Below are positions 12,266 to 23,859 of a stretch of 64,000 nucleotides of DNA, piece after piece. The position numbers and the translations under genes are program-made. Numbering within the stretch: position 1 is the first letter of the stretch; every line of letters begins with the position of its first letter. The notes under the pieces were generated by a model, which was given only the letters and a program-made list of their open reading frames with translations, was not told the origin of the DNA and ran no database searches. Source of the stretch: Drosophila miranda (Eukaryota; Arthropoda; Insecta; Diptera; Drosophilidae); contig NC_046673.1 of NCBI RefSeq assembly GCF_003369915.1, positions 9,532,001 through 9,596,000 on the forward strand, in the 5' to 3' direction.

Positions 12266-13442
12266 GCAAAGCAGGCGCCACCAAGGGTCGTTCGCCAACT
12301 CCGACACCCAATCGTGATAATGGTGGGGGCGGAGCTGGAGGTGGAGCCGCAGCTGGAGCTGGAGGCGGAGGGGGCGGCGGCAGCGGCAGCGGTGGTGGTG
12401 CAACGTCAGGCGGAGCCGGAGCAACAACAGCCGGCAGATCCACACTACATGCGAACAAAACGATACTGAAAACGGTCTCGGTATTCCTCGCCAGCGGCAA
12501 ACGTAACTCGAGCAACCAACAGTCAAAGGCCGCCGCGGCGGCCCTGCAGAACAAGCGGCAACTGCGCCAAAGGAGGATGGAGGAGCTCAGTGGCAAAATC
12601 AATCCCAAGCTGCTGGACAGTCTGCGCAAGAAGACGCGCTTCAGCAAGTGAGTAGGCCCGTTCCGAGAGCCAACACCCAATCCACATCCATCTAATCCCG
12701 CGTTACAGAGACGAACTGGATTCCCTGTGCCGGATCTATCGGAAGCTCGTGTCGAACTGCCAGTATGCGGCCAAGACGCTGGCATCCAGCTCTTCCAGTG
12801 CAGCTATAGCCAAGCCCCATGCGGCCGTGGAGGTGAGTCTTGCCGAGGATACCCGTCCTCAGACTCTGAGAAACGAGTGTACATATTCTGGCCACGCAGG
12901 GCATTGACCGCATCGTGTTCCGGGAGCTGTTGCACAGCACTTTCGACATTGTCACCGAGGAGATCCTGATGGAGCGCATCTTCTGCAGCTGGGACAAGGC
13001 ACACGAGGGCCTGCCCCTGCGGCTCGAGGGCTGGCTCATCGGGCTGTCAACGTTTCTGCGCGGCACGTCCACGGAGCGGGCGGGCTTCTGTTTTCGGGTG
13101 TACGATCTGAATCAGGACGGATTCATTACCAAGGATGAGATGTTTACGCTGCTGCGGAACTGCCTTATCAAGCAGCCGCAGGACGAGGATCCCGACGAGG
13201 GCGTCAAGGATCTTGTAGAGATCGTCCTCAAGAAGTTCGACCTGGACAAGGATGGCAAGGTAGGAGCAATGCCCCATCATTTCCCTGAATCCCTTCTATA
13301 AGCATTTACCCACCTCTCTCAGGTCTCGCTGGAGGATTTCATGACCACAGTCACGGCGGAACCGCTGCTGATTGAAGCCTTTGGCCAGTGCCTGCCCACG
13401 GACAGTGCTGTCGGCTCCTTTTTCTCAACGCTGCAGGTGTAG
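12266..13442 (+). CDS. Calaxin / EFCAB1-like EF-hand protein (5' exon missing)
   Basis: Four exons were rebuilt: 12266-12647, 12709-12832, 12900-13259 and 13323-13442, all with GT/AG ends and consistent phase. The last three give a protein close to human EFCAB1 (calaxin), the calcium sensor that binds outer dynein arms of cilia and flagella. Features are a degenerate first EF-hand near CSWDKAHEG, then canonical loops DLNQDGFITKDE and DLDKDGKVSLED, the conserved EDPDEGVKDLVEI segment, and a C-terminal EAFGQCLP. The first exon listed codes a glycine/alanine-rich run and a basic QKRQLRQRRMEEL stretch, an N-terminal extension absent from the human protein. It starts with two bases that complete a codon, so at least one upstream coding exon with the ATG exists; I could not place it. 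AATAAA follows at 13545-13550. A sperm-tail role is inferred. The D. melanogaster counterpart is probably CG2256 (from memory). Confidence 0.85.
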
Positions 13443-16400
13443 GTCGAATCGAACCAGAACAGGCACAATATCATATGTTACGGTACGATATTTGGTGGGT
13501 TTGTTAATCAATAGTTTTTTGTTTTTTATTTTGTGAATTAGGGGAATAAAGTACGTTAGACGAAAGTCGATGCGAAGGTTTACTTTATTCGGGAGACCCG
13601 AAAATATCGATGATTTATAGAGGTTATGCTATCCCATCCACAATCCATATACGAAGGAGCTTGTTCGCTATTTTTTGGTGGTTTCCAGGAACACGGCCAT
13701 TCTGGAGACCATTCTGGAATGAACCCTAATGATACAAAATTCATGAAAATCCGCATTGCGACGGATTGGCCATAATATCTGCGGGAGGAGGACGAACCCA
13801 AACTTTGAGCGACCATCGAGCCAATAGAACTACAATTAATCTCTTATGTTGATGGCCCATTTTTGGTAGCTGGTGACCCCGAAAACAGGGCTAGATTATT
13901 GTAGAACGGGAGTAATGCTACCTATACCTATATTATATCTCTTGTGGTTCCAGCGTATGTTAGAGATGGCTGACCCCAGACCACTGGGATGCCATGGGAT
14001 GCTATCGTATTTTCTGGACTGCTTTCTTTATTGGTTTATTGCACAAACGCCCCGAGCAGTGTCTGTGGTGTCACCCCATACTCGAAGAGACAATGCGCTT
14101 GATTAGAGTGCCCAGAAGGTGACCCCGACCAATGACAGAGATGCAATTCATTTCTGCGAACAGATGTCTGTGCAATTTGCACGTAATACTGAAGAAATCA
14201 ACTGAGATGAGGCACTGCTCGACGTTCGTCTGTGCCATCGAGCCGTACATGAAGGTTCGAGTTCCGGCGATTGTCGGTGTCAGGCGGCATGTTGCAAGTT
14301 GAGGACCACAGCTAGTCATAGTCATATTTATGCAAGCGTCAAGTGAAACAATAAGCCGAGTCGAGTGGTCCGGTAATGCGAGCTAATTTATTCGATTAGC
14401 CAGCCGCATCCACACACACACACTCACACATACAGATAACCCAAATGGTCACGAATCTTGTTTATCTATCGAATGCATTCATGCAACGCCCAAAGCAAGT
14501 TCCACGCTGTTTAGCTTCCCATTCCACTTGCGACGCTGACGCGGACTGCCACATGGCACATGGCACTTGCCCGTGAACCGTCTCAATACTGAATATGACT
14601 GGGAAGGTGGACCGGATTTGGCATAGAACCGGAATGAGTGCAGCAGACAGTGGCATTAAATTACATAATATATTCTCGTACACACATTTTGAGTAGCAGG
14701 AAAGGAAGGCCGGGCCGGACCGCGCCGGCTTGGGATAACGATATTTGATCGGATCGAAACCAAGAAGCCACTCTAGAGCCAGTGCCCTTGGCAGTCATGT
14801 GTGAATCTTGACTGAATCTGGAATCTATAAGGGTGATATAACCAATGTTCTGTTGGTGCACATACGTGCATATATTAATGGCACAGCTACGAGGTGTGGC
14901 TCTTTCACAATTCCATTGAGAACTTATCATACAGACAATCGATTCCGATTGATTTTGGTAAGGTTTTAATACCGATTCGGTTGCACTGAGTCGGTCCCTA
15001 GCATCCAATAACAAAACCACAATATATATTTCGTTACTATGGTAGCTATCTGATCAAGATTAGGTCCGATTTTGAGAATATCTAACATAGAACATGGATT
15101 CGTAGATGCTTCAACTTTTCCATTTCGCTAGATCATTGATCTTGTATATTACGAGATAGATACAGATTAGTTCACTGCTACTTATTTGATTGATTGAAGG
15201 GTATACAAATTCGATTACTGATTGGTTTCATTGGAGCATTGATCTTCTTTTTTGTTAGTTGTACAAAGACTGTAGATCTTGAACTCCGACTTTGTTTACC
15301 CTGTCTCTATCGAAGCTATCAGAACCTGATCCTATCTATGTATATGTCCATCGCAAGGAACGATGAATCTTCAGGCCTTTTTATTGGTAATCTTGTCTTT
15401 CGCCATAGGTGTTATTACTTCTAATCATCGGGTGTCCAATGCAGTCATGTCTGGGATCTGGTGAAGTTGTTTATTTTTTGTTTGACATATGGATTTCACA
15501 TTGTAAACATTGCCGCGTCGTTTTCATTGACTTTTCCAGCTTATCGTACATTCAAATCACAATCACCTTCTGAAGGGTTGGGACTGCTCAGTACCTGGGG
15601 TGTGCACTTAGTACCCTAGTACCGTATTAAAAAAGTGATTCATTACTTAGGACCCTCGCCTACTTGTAGATAGGAGATCTTATCGCTGCTTCCGAAAATT
15701 AAAGCCACCTCAAGCTGGGATGATGTAATGAGTGCTCAAAGTACTAATTAGCTCATTTTTTGTTACACTTTTGTAATGACTGGGCGGAGGGAGAGCTCTA
15801 AAGAAAAGTACATACGTATATTTTATTTTGTTGATTGTGCACTTGCACTTACAGATGTACACACGTGTGCATGTATGTATGTATGTACCTTATCGTAATT
15901 TTGGTAGATAGTGCATGGACTTGGGTCAAAAAAGCCAAACTAGCCTCCGATCTCACTGATAGAAATGTGCTGCTCTTAGTCGGCTCTTACTCGTGGCTCA
16001 TCCGCGCTGGGGATCGTAAACGCAAACTCTTTCCAGATCTTTGGATGTGTGCATGCGGCGCCGTACATGAGCACTGCATTTGATGGCTAATAATGGGGGA
16101 CTACAAGCAGTTCCCCCCCAGAGTGGTGTACTATTAATATCGGACCCCGGTTAATTCCCACACATGCACGCTACGCTCCGCACTCGCTCTCGCACACACA
16201 CACACACACACACACTGGAAAGCTGGACTAATCTGAACGAGCCCATTCGTCGTTGCATGCTGTCACCGTCGTTCCATATAGATCGGATCGGATCCGATCG
16301 GATCGGAGCACTGTTTATAGAACGCTTCTGCCCGTAGCTGTAGCTCTAGTCGGCGTTGTCGTTGTCGTTGTCGTTGTCGCTGTCGGCTCGTCGTGCTACT

Positions 16401-16690
16401 GGTGGACGTGTATCTACTTATGAGTGGCACTGTAGATGTGAATGTGAGCGTGCTCCAGCTTTAAGTGCGAGTGCGAGTGTGAGTGCGACTGCGACTGCGA
16501 GTGAGAGTGAGAGTATATTTGAAATAATAACTTATACGACCGGCATGCGGTGCGTAGTGTTTACTTCTGTGGAAACTCAGTCCGAATTCGTTAACAGCCG
16601 CTAACGGTTTGCTCTTGCTCTGCTCCACGATCTCGCATTGCTAGCACATAGCACCCCTCCATCGATCCTTGAACAGACATCCTCGCCAAC
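13443..16690. other. Non-coding stretch between calaxin and the SDR gene
   Basis: After the calaxin 3' UTR, no gene is supported. Minus-strand open frames at 13580-13816 and 14071-14325 are of moderate length and not low-complexity, but match nothing I recognise and have no splice context. The interval 16160-16690 holds a CA run, a GATCGGATC palindromic run at about 16281-16306, GTTGTC repeats at about 16355-16385 and GAGTGC/GACTGC repeats at about 16465-16515. It probably includes the promoter and 5' UTR of the SDR gene. Confidence 0.4.
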
Positions 16691-19600
16691 ATGTCCAAAG
16701 TGTCGCAAAGGTCAGTAATACATATGTACAATACATACGATTCTTGTGAGGGGAATAACGGAAAGAGGCGAACAGTCACGGAGGAACACCTTCGTTAGCA
16801 ACTGCAAAATAATCTTATCATCGTGAAACAGCAGAAAGAAAAACATAGCTATAGCTACATAGTATATGCACATGGGAATTTTGTTGTACAAATATATAGT
16901 TTGTTCTACCAGAGAGCTCCCGCCAGATAACACCCATTTGAGGTTCTTGGTTGGAGTCCGTTCCTTATCGACGGGTCGGTCCCTCGGATGGGGCCAGGGT
17001 TCGCAGGGTCCAATGGGGTCGCTGATGTGTGTAAGTGCTGGCGATTATCCAGATTATTATTACAATTATTGTTACCAGATTAATTGCCAAATCGCGAATC
17101 GAACCGGTTGGCATGACCGGTAAGCGTATTTCGTTAACCTTTACCGTCGGGCCACTGTGCAACGCCCCCAGGGAACTCGCGATGGACCCTGATCGACACG
17201 CTTCAGTTCCGATAGGCTCTGGTTACCTCTAATCGGGATGCATTGTACAATCTGTACAATGCTGCCCACTAGACCAAGAATAACGAGCGTCAAATTTTGA
17301 TAATTGATACGTATATGATACGTTTTCGAGCAGAGCAGGAAGCCGGTTCCAATAAGCTGTTGTCCTTCATGATCAGTGATCACGAATCATGATAAATTCT
17401 CTATGTAGGATCAACCAAACGAAACCATATATTTGTATAGGCATAAAAGCTATTAGCTCTTCCCAAAGAATGCCTATGAACCATATGTATATGCACATAT
17501 TACACACATGAGAAATCCGTTAACACAAGTTTCAGACCCAAAATCTATTTGCAGTCATCCACAAATTATAGAAACTATTATTATTCTTTGTAAAATACAT
17601 AATCTACAATGTTTTTAATCGAATGGAATCGCTCTATTCGATATGTGTTTCAAGTGGCGTTCGTTTTGGTATTCAGTAAGAGGTACATGGGCTATATATT
17701 GCTTAAGCATAGAATGGAACAAAAGTGCAGCGATAAGAGCGAATAAGAGATTCTTTGGAGGTGCGGGACAGGGAGAAGTCGAGAGCAGTGGGGGCCACGG
17801 TCATGGTTGGTCAACTGATGGCACGATCATCTGTCTATACCCAGACCCATATATACATAAATGTATATCATATGTGGTTGATCTTCCGTTCGCCTATGGA
17901 TGTGTGTCACAAGTAGCAGAAAAATAAGAAAAACAAAGAAACATCTGACAAAAAGTTTCGGCACTATCAAGAGATCTCACGCAGCTGCAGGCCAGTAATT
18001 GTTATTGTAATACGAGCACGGGGGTATATACATACATACATGACAAAAAAAGCTGACCAAAGACGAGCCCGGTAGCCCCGTAGCCCCTCTACCGACGCCC
18101 CGACTCACGACTTCCGCGTGGGGCCAGACCAGCGGTCAGCAGTCACAGCAGTGAGCGGAGAGGAGGGAGCCGAACCATAAGATACTCTGGGCAGATCAGA
18201 ACAATCGTTTCTATACCGGCTTTATGACCAATAAAAACCTGAACTACAGCTTGTTAAGTCTTTACAATAATGGGATTTCGATCGCCGATTAATGTCGCCC
18301 ATTAAATCATATAGATATTCCACGTATTCTACATGAACTGTGTGTGGAACAGATGAGGTTGGAGGAAAAGGGCCAGCTGATCCAGGATATTAATTGCAAG
18401 CATTTGATCAAAGGAAGACTGCCCTTTCCAGGCGAGGAAGGGTATCTTAAGGAGAGAAAGGTCAGCTGATTGTCGCTGTGAACGAGATTAAAGCACACAC
18501 GAACTGTAGTACTCGTATGTAGTCTGGTAATGCCGTGGGTCAGGCAAGAGTTAGAGTCCATACACTCCACAGAAGTAGATTAGAGTCCACTACAGTCGAA
18601 TTCGAGTCGACTCCCCATTTAATAATTATGATGCAAAGATCAAGAGTCTAATTAGCAGGCGGCACGCACTCGCGCTTCCCATGGCCCCCGCCCCGTCCCG
18701 CCCCGCCAAAGCACCCTGAACAATCCACTGATCTCCTCTTTTTTTTAGCGCCAGCAATGCTAACGGTAGCAGCACCACGAACAGCAGCGACATCTACAAC
18801 ATTGTGCTGCTAGTGGTGGACATTGTGGTGCTGATTGTCAAGTTCTGGCTGGCGATAGTTGAGTCGATAGTGGGCCTCTTCCAGACAAAGCCGCAGGATA
18901 ATGTGAACGGGAAGTTTGTGCTGATCACCGGCACTGGCCATGGCATGGGCAAGCAGATGGCCCTGCAGTACGCCGCCTTGGGGGCCACCGTCATCTGCTG
19001 GGACGTGAACGAGCAGACCAACAACCAGACGGTGAAGGATATCAAGCAGAAGGGCGGCAAGGCCTTCGGCTATGTGTGCAATGTGACCAAACGCGAGGAG
19101 CTGATGGAGCTGGCCCAGAAGGTGCGCAAGGAGCATGGCTTCATCCATGTGGTGGTTAACAATGCCGGCATCATGCCCTGCCATCCCCTTTTGGAGCACA
19201 CCGAGAACGAGATTCGTCTCATGTACGACATCAATGTGATCTCTCATTTCTGGGTAGGCGTTTTCGGTTGCATTCGATGTGGCATCCTCATTGATTCTCT
19301 CTCGTTCTTCAGATGATTCAGTCCTTCCTGCCCGACATGGTGGAGCGCAACGAAGGCAGCATTGTGGCCCTCTCCTCCTGTGCCGGACTCTTTGGTCTCA
19401 TCAATCTGGTGCCCTATTGCGGCACTAAGTTCGCTGTCCGTGGCTACATGGCCGCCCTCACCGAGGAGCTGCGCCAGAAGAATCCTCAGAACAACGTAAG
19501 TGTGGCCCCTGCCTGGTCCTTGCGCCAAGCACAGCTTGTGTTGAATGTTCTTGTTCGTCTTCCAGGTGAAACTGACCACCATCTATCCGTACATGATCGA

Positions 19601-19829
19601 TACGGGCTTGTGCAAGAATCCCCGCTACCGCTTCCCCAGCCTGTTCCAGTTGATTTCCGCCGACGTGGCGGCCGCTTCCATCATTCAGGCCCAGCGCGAG
19701 GGCCTGGAGGAGGCAGCCATTCCACGCAGCTACCTGACGCTGGAGAAGGTCGGACGTCTCGTTCCTCGCAAGGCAATGCGACTGGTAAACGATTTCATCG
19801 ACGCTGGCGTCGACACCGACAAGTACTAG
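16691..19829 (+). CDS. Membrane-anchored short-chain dehydrogenase/reductase, SDR16C-like
   Basis: Four coding exons were rebuilt: 16691-16710 (MSKVSQ plus two bases), 18749-19253, 19313-19495 and 19566-19829, giving 323 residues. The long first intron (2.0 kb) separates a 20-nt start exon from the rest; the join restores a serine codon in frame. A membrane anchor spans about residues 25-51. The Rossmann cofactor motif TGTGHGMG is at 67-74, D92 follows the second beta strand, NNAG is at 144-147, and the catalytic set is S197, Y210 and K214 (YCGTK). This layout fits the SDR16C group (RDH10, HSD17B11, DHRS3), which oxidises or reduces retinoids, steroids or other lipids at the ER or on lipid droplets. 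The substrate cannot be read from the sequence. The D. melanogaster counterpart is probably CG2254 (from memory). AATAAA lies at 20091-20096. Confidence 0.88.
16711..18748 (+). other. First intron of the SDR gene
   Basis: It is bounded by AAAG/GTCAGT and a T-rich tract ending TTTTTTAG. It contains no recognised gene or element. A short self-complementary stretch near 17244-17262 (TTGTACAATCTGTACAA) and GC-rich sequence near 18065-18125 are unexplained. Confidence 0.8.
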
Positions 19830-20198
19830 AATGGAATGGAATGCACTGGAATGGCATGGAAAGGAATGGCCTTACCGCCTGAAAGAGTAGGATGTACTCG
19901 CACGAGAGTACACTCTGCTTTAGGTCTTAGAGCTTTATTATTTTTTTTTTTTTTTTATAATTAATTTCCCGTAACTGCTTTGTGTGTATAACTGTAGCTC
20001 ATTTCTGTGAGAAATGGGAATTCAGCAAGCTCAATTTAGCTGTTAAAAAGGTTGTTACTTAAATGCTTTAATGCTAATTGTGTGGGTCGTAATAAAGTCG
20101 CCATAAATATAAATGACTCGGTGAGCGTTGGGTCAGTGTGCAGCGGGAGTAGGCCCTGGGTGCCAGAGTGCCTCCGGGGTGTCTGGGGGTCTGGATGT
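19830..20198. terminator. Overlapping 3' ends of the convergent SDR and DNAI2 genes
   Basis: The SDR poly(A) signal AATAAA is at 20091-20096 on the plus strand. A minus-strand AATAAA (TTTATT at 19934-19939) would serve DNAI2. If both are used, the two transcripts overlap tail-to-tail by roughly 150 bp. A T run lies at about 19939-19956. Confidence 0.4.
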
Positions 20199-22193
20199 TT
20201 ATTTGGCTTTTGCGGCCTCTGCCTTCTTTTTCGGCTCCGAAACCTCTGGGTTAACAGCTTCTTGGGACTCTCTAGAGGGTTCGACCACCTGAGCCTCCTC
20301 CACGTAGTACTGCTCGAAAGCTGTGCGTTCCATGATCATGTTACGCTTCGAACGCTTGCGCTCCACAGTGAGGAGCATGTCCTGGAAGTCGGCAATGGCC
20401 ATGCGGAACTGATCGTCGCTCTCGATTAGCTGAACAAACTGATCGGGATTGTCGGGATCCAGTTCCAGATCTAGTTCGATGTCATCGCCAGTGCGTTTGG
20501 CGCGCTCCTCCTCGGCCAGCAGCTGGGTGCGACGCTTCAGCTTTATTTCCTCGACGCGCGCCTCCAGGATTTTGCTACGCGAGATCTCACGCTCAAACAT
20601 CTACGGGGTTGGGGGATTAGATAAGATCAAAATATAACCGGAGAGCCTGAGAACGCTTACGGCAGCTATGAGGGCCTTCTCTTTGCCGGTGGCCGACTTC
20701 ATGGCATCGTCCAGCACGAGGATCTTCGTATCGCCATTGGCCAGGGCAATGGCCAGCAGTGCTCCCTCCGAGCGGAAGACCACGTCCTGGATCGGTGAAC
20801 CAAAGTTTATGCTGTAGATGGGGACACGCTGACTTAACAGTAGGTCCCAGAAGTCCACAACGCCCTTGTTATCGCCGGTGACGAAGAGGGAGCATCGGCC
20901 CGTACTCCAGGCCCCGCAGACGACCTGGGTCTTCTTCCGGAAATACATTGTGCTGGGGCCATCCTTGGACTCCTCGGACCAAACGCGCGCCCGCCAGTCG
21001 CCGGTCACCAAGAAGTTCTTCACAAAGAACGGATTCCGATTGATAGTGCGCACGGGACCGGCAAACAGTTGATAGTAGGCCAGCAGCGTCTCCAGGGGGG
21101 TCATTCCCTTGCGGTTACCCACAAATATACAGCCCATGTCGCTGCCAATAACGAAGCGCACGGGAATGGTGTACTCAAACTCGAGCACCATCACCCCATG
21201 AGCGTCCTGGCGATTCTGGCGCTCCTGCGGCACCGGCTCCAGCAGCAGTTCGTGCACCGGCATCATGAGGTCGCGTGTGTCCCAGTATTTGATGGAGCCG
21301 TCCAGGGAGCCCGTATAGAACTCTGTGTTGGATTTGGAGTGCACCCAGCAAAGGGCCTTGGTGTTCTCGCGATGGGCCGCCTCCAGCGGACAGATGCGCA
21401 ACGGCTGGCCACTCTTTAAGGTGTTCCAGAGGCACACCTTGCCCGACCAGGTGCCGCCAGCCAGGTTGTTCTCGTCCTTGGGACAGATCTTGGCACGCGT
21501 CACCACTTCTTTGCTGTCGTAGAAAATTTTCGGCTTGAGCGGATTGCTCATCTCCCAGATGTAGAAGGCATTGTCGCCGCCACTCCACGCATCGACTGGG
21601 ACCATCGTATCTGCTTCCTGACGCAGCCGGTACTGGTTCGTGAATTGGGCCATAAACTGATTATCGTTGTTGGGCATCCAGTCGATGACGGTCATTTGGC
21701 GCGGTGGCACCCAGAGGTCGTGGAACACATTCACCACGCGCGCTGTAAAGCGCAGACGGAAGTCTTGCCCCAGCTCTGGGTTCAGATCGGCAAAGAAGTT
21801 CTGATAGATGTTGATTGCGTTGTTCTGCTCGGCCACATTCATCATGGCGCGTATCATGTCGGCGACCTGTTCGCCCCAGCTGTCATCGCGCTCCACCTTC
21901 TTGCGATGGCGCACGGTCTGCTCTTCGTCGTTGATGTTCACCTCTCTGGGCCAGCCGCCCTCGTAATGGAACATCCCATGATTATCGAAGCTCACATTCT
22001 CCGTCTCCATGATGCTGAGGGCCATCTGGTCGCTGAGCTGCGTGGGATGCACTGCCGGATCGCGTAAAATGTACTTCAGACGTAGTCGTCCACTGGGATG
22101 GACACTGACCATCAGTTCATTGCGGTCCTGGAACAGACACTGGCGCCCGAAGAGGCGTCGCTCTCGCGAAAAAATAAATTGGTTCTGATACAT
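20199..22193 (-). CDS. Axonemal dynein intermediate chain, DNAI2 orthologue
   Basis: Two exons, 20661-22193 and 20199-20600, join in phase across a 60-bp intron to give 644 residues, near the 605 of human DNAI2. The N-terminal part matches the family (RRLFGRQCLFQDRNELMVSV, then EGGWPREVN, an RKKVE motif and EQNNAINIY). WD40 repeats follow, with clear DGSIKYWDTRD, GDWRARVWSEE and KGVVDFWDLL segments. The second exon opens with MFEREISRSKILEARVEE, conserved in DNAI2, and ends in a charged lysine/alanine-rich tail. DNAI2 is one of two WD intermediate chains of the outer dynein arm, needed for arm assembly and sperm-tail or ciliary beating. In flies, expression in testis and chordotonal neurons is expected. 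The D. melanogaster counterpart is probably CG1571 (from memory). No damage is seen. Confidence 0.93.
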
Positions 22194-23213
22194 TACGGGG
22201 CTGCCCTTCTGTTAATGTTCTGTCTTCAACCGATTTCTGTATATATATATATTTCTGCTATATTTGTTGCTTGTGTGAAATATCGTAATTTGATTGAATG
22301 TGAAACGAAAGCTGAGATTTTTCATTTTTTTTAAATAAGATTTTACGGAATAAACAAACGATAGACTGCCGCTTGTAACTGGCGTTTCTTCTTCTTCGCA
22401 GCGCGCGAATATTCACAGCAATGGAATCGATACTAACCGATACTAAATCGACTTCATTTTTTAGAGAGTTCCAGAAGTCACGGCTGTGACTGTAATAGTC
22501 TTTTTACACTGCCGACCATCGATATCGGAAATGACGCAATGACGCAGAATATGCGTTTACACTGGCAGACGCAGGTTATTGCGTCATGAGAATAGCTGTT
22601 TTGTGTATTTGATGACGAGGAAAGCAACCAAATTATAGATATAAATCATTTTATGGAAAACAACAGGAAAATGGACGATACAAACTTGATGCTCGATTTT
22701 TTCTGTTGTTGGTATAAGTATTGATAGGCAAAGTGACAGTGAGCACAAGAAACAAGTAATAGGTTAGCTCAGATTATAATAGTACTTATATCCCAGATCA
22801 TAAACCCGTTGCAATTTAAGTTAATCTGACATTGAAAAACAAATTTACATTTCAGTATTGAATTGAATTTTTCCTGGATTAGCCACCTTATATTTATCAA
22901 AGTATTCTCCAAGCAGTGACCAGGAGCAGTCACTATAAATAATTGCAGGTATTGTCATCTCTAAAACACACAGCACACGAATTTAGTTAATTTATTACTG
23001 AAAAAGTTCGTTCTGGGTAACTAGGTCGTTATTTAAGCTCAATCGATTTTTTTCCCTATCTAAGTATCTCACCTTGTTAGTTGGCATGTCCCAGGCCACA
23101 TCGAATGTATATTCTTGATCACTGGTGCTTTAACTGGGCTTAAATTAGAAAATAACGGCCAAACTTGTCTTCTTCCGGTGTCGCTTTTGATAATTACTTA
23201 AAAGTGTAGTTAA
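22194..23213. promoter_or_regulatory. Divergent intergenic region between DNAI2 and Upf2
   Basis: No coding sequence is supported. It contains ATCGAT sites near 22427 and 22518 and repeated TGACGCA phrases near 22530-22590, resembling bZIP sites. The assignment of promoters within it is inferred from the divergent gene arrangement. Confidence 0.35.
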
Positions 23214-23709
23214 TATGTAGCGAATGTGTAGTTAGCAACTTCATTTTGTCGAAAGTGTTAACCATTATGTTATAAACAATTTAAAAATGAGAACTTCAAG
23301 TTATCCAGTCTTCTACTAAAGTGATTCGTCAATCGGATAAATTTATGTACCGAATATCAAAATCGAGGTATATGAGGAATTAGGAATACATATAATTTCG
23401 TCAGTATATTTCTGAGGGTCACACTGTTGCTCTCTTCTCCAACGAACAAATGAGTCGTAATTTGTAATGGTCTATTTCAATAGGGTATGGACAACAGGCA
23501 AAAACAGCCATGGCAAATTGCAAGGTTCCTACGAGTCTCACCTCGCGTGTGAGGACAATATATCTTGAAGAAAGAATCGGCTTTTCGTCTCCAAGGTATA
23601 TCGGGCATATGGGGTGGATCTCACCTAGCATGCATTGCACTTGCTGGACCTTGTTGCCTGTTGCCCACACCGTCATTTCCTACACATTATGTAGCAAATG
23701 TGTAGTTAC
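23214..23709 (+). repeat. Promoter-proximal dispersed repeat flanked by 22-bp direct repeats
   Basis: The block from about 23320 to 23665 resembles two parts of the TFIIA-S array. The first part (about 23320-23425, ending GTATATTTCTGAGGGTC) matches the segment at 39631-39820. The second (about 23415-23665, including AATGAGTCGTAATTT and CAAATTGCAAGGTTC) matches 38352-38600. At its right edge GGGTCACACTG is near core-promoter Motif 1 (YGGTCACACTR). Nearly identical 22-mers, TATGTAGCGAATGTGTAGTT at 23214 and TATGTAGCAAATGTGTAGTT at 23688, bracket it and look like an insertion duplication. It lies just upstream of Upf2. The family is not identified. Confidence 0.55.
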
Positions 23710-23859
23710 CGTGTACCTGCCGTGTAGCATGTAATAAATTAACATCCAACACTAAATGAAACAAATTTCTTGCCTAACATAGATTTCCCGATTTTGCGGT
23801 AAAACAAGAACATCGAGGCGTGCGTGAGGCAAAATTATACTACATTTTTCGCCATCACC

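Noticed and set aside
12201-12785. 194-codon minus-strand proline-rich frame
   Set aside because: It is the shadow of the Gly-rich calaxin exon on the plus strand.
13580-14325. Minus-strand frames at 13580-13816 and 14071-14325 considered as a decayed gene
   Set aside because: No domain, splice context or linking frame could be recognised.
23824-23859. Upstream extension of Upf2 to 23824
   Set aside because: It would start at GTG; the first in-frame ATG with a good context is at 23860.
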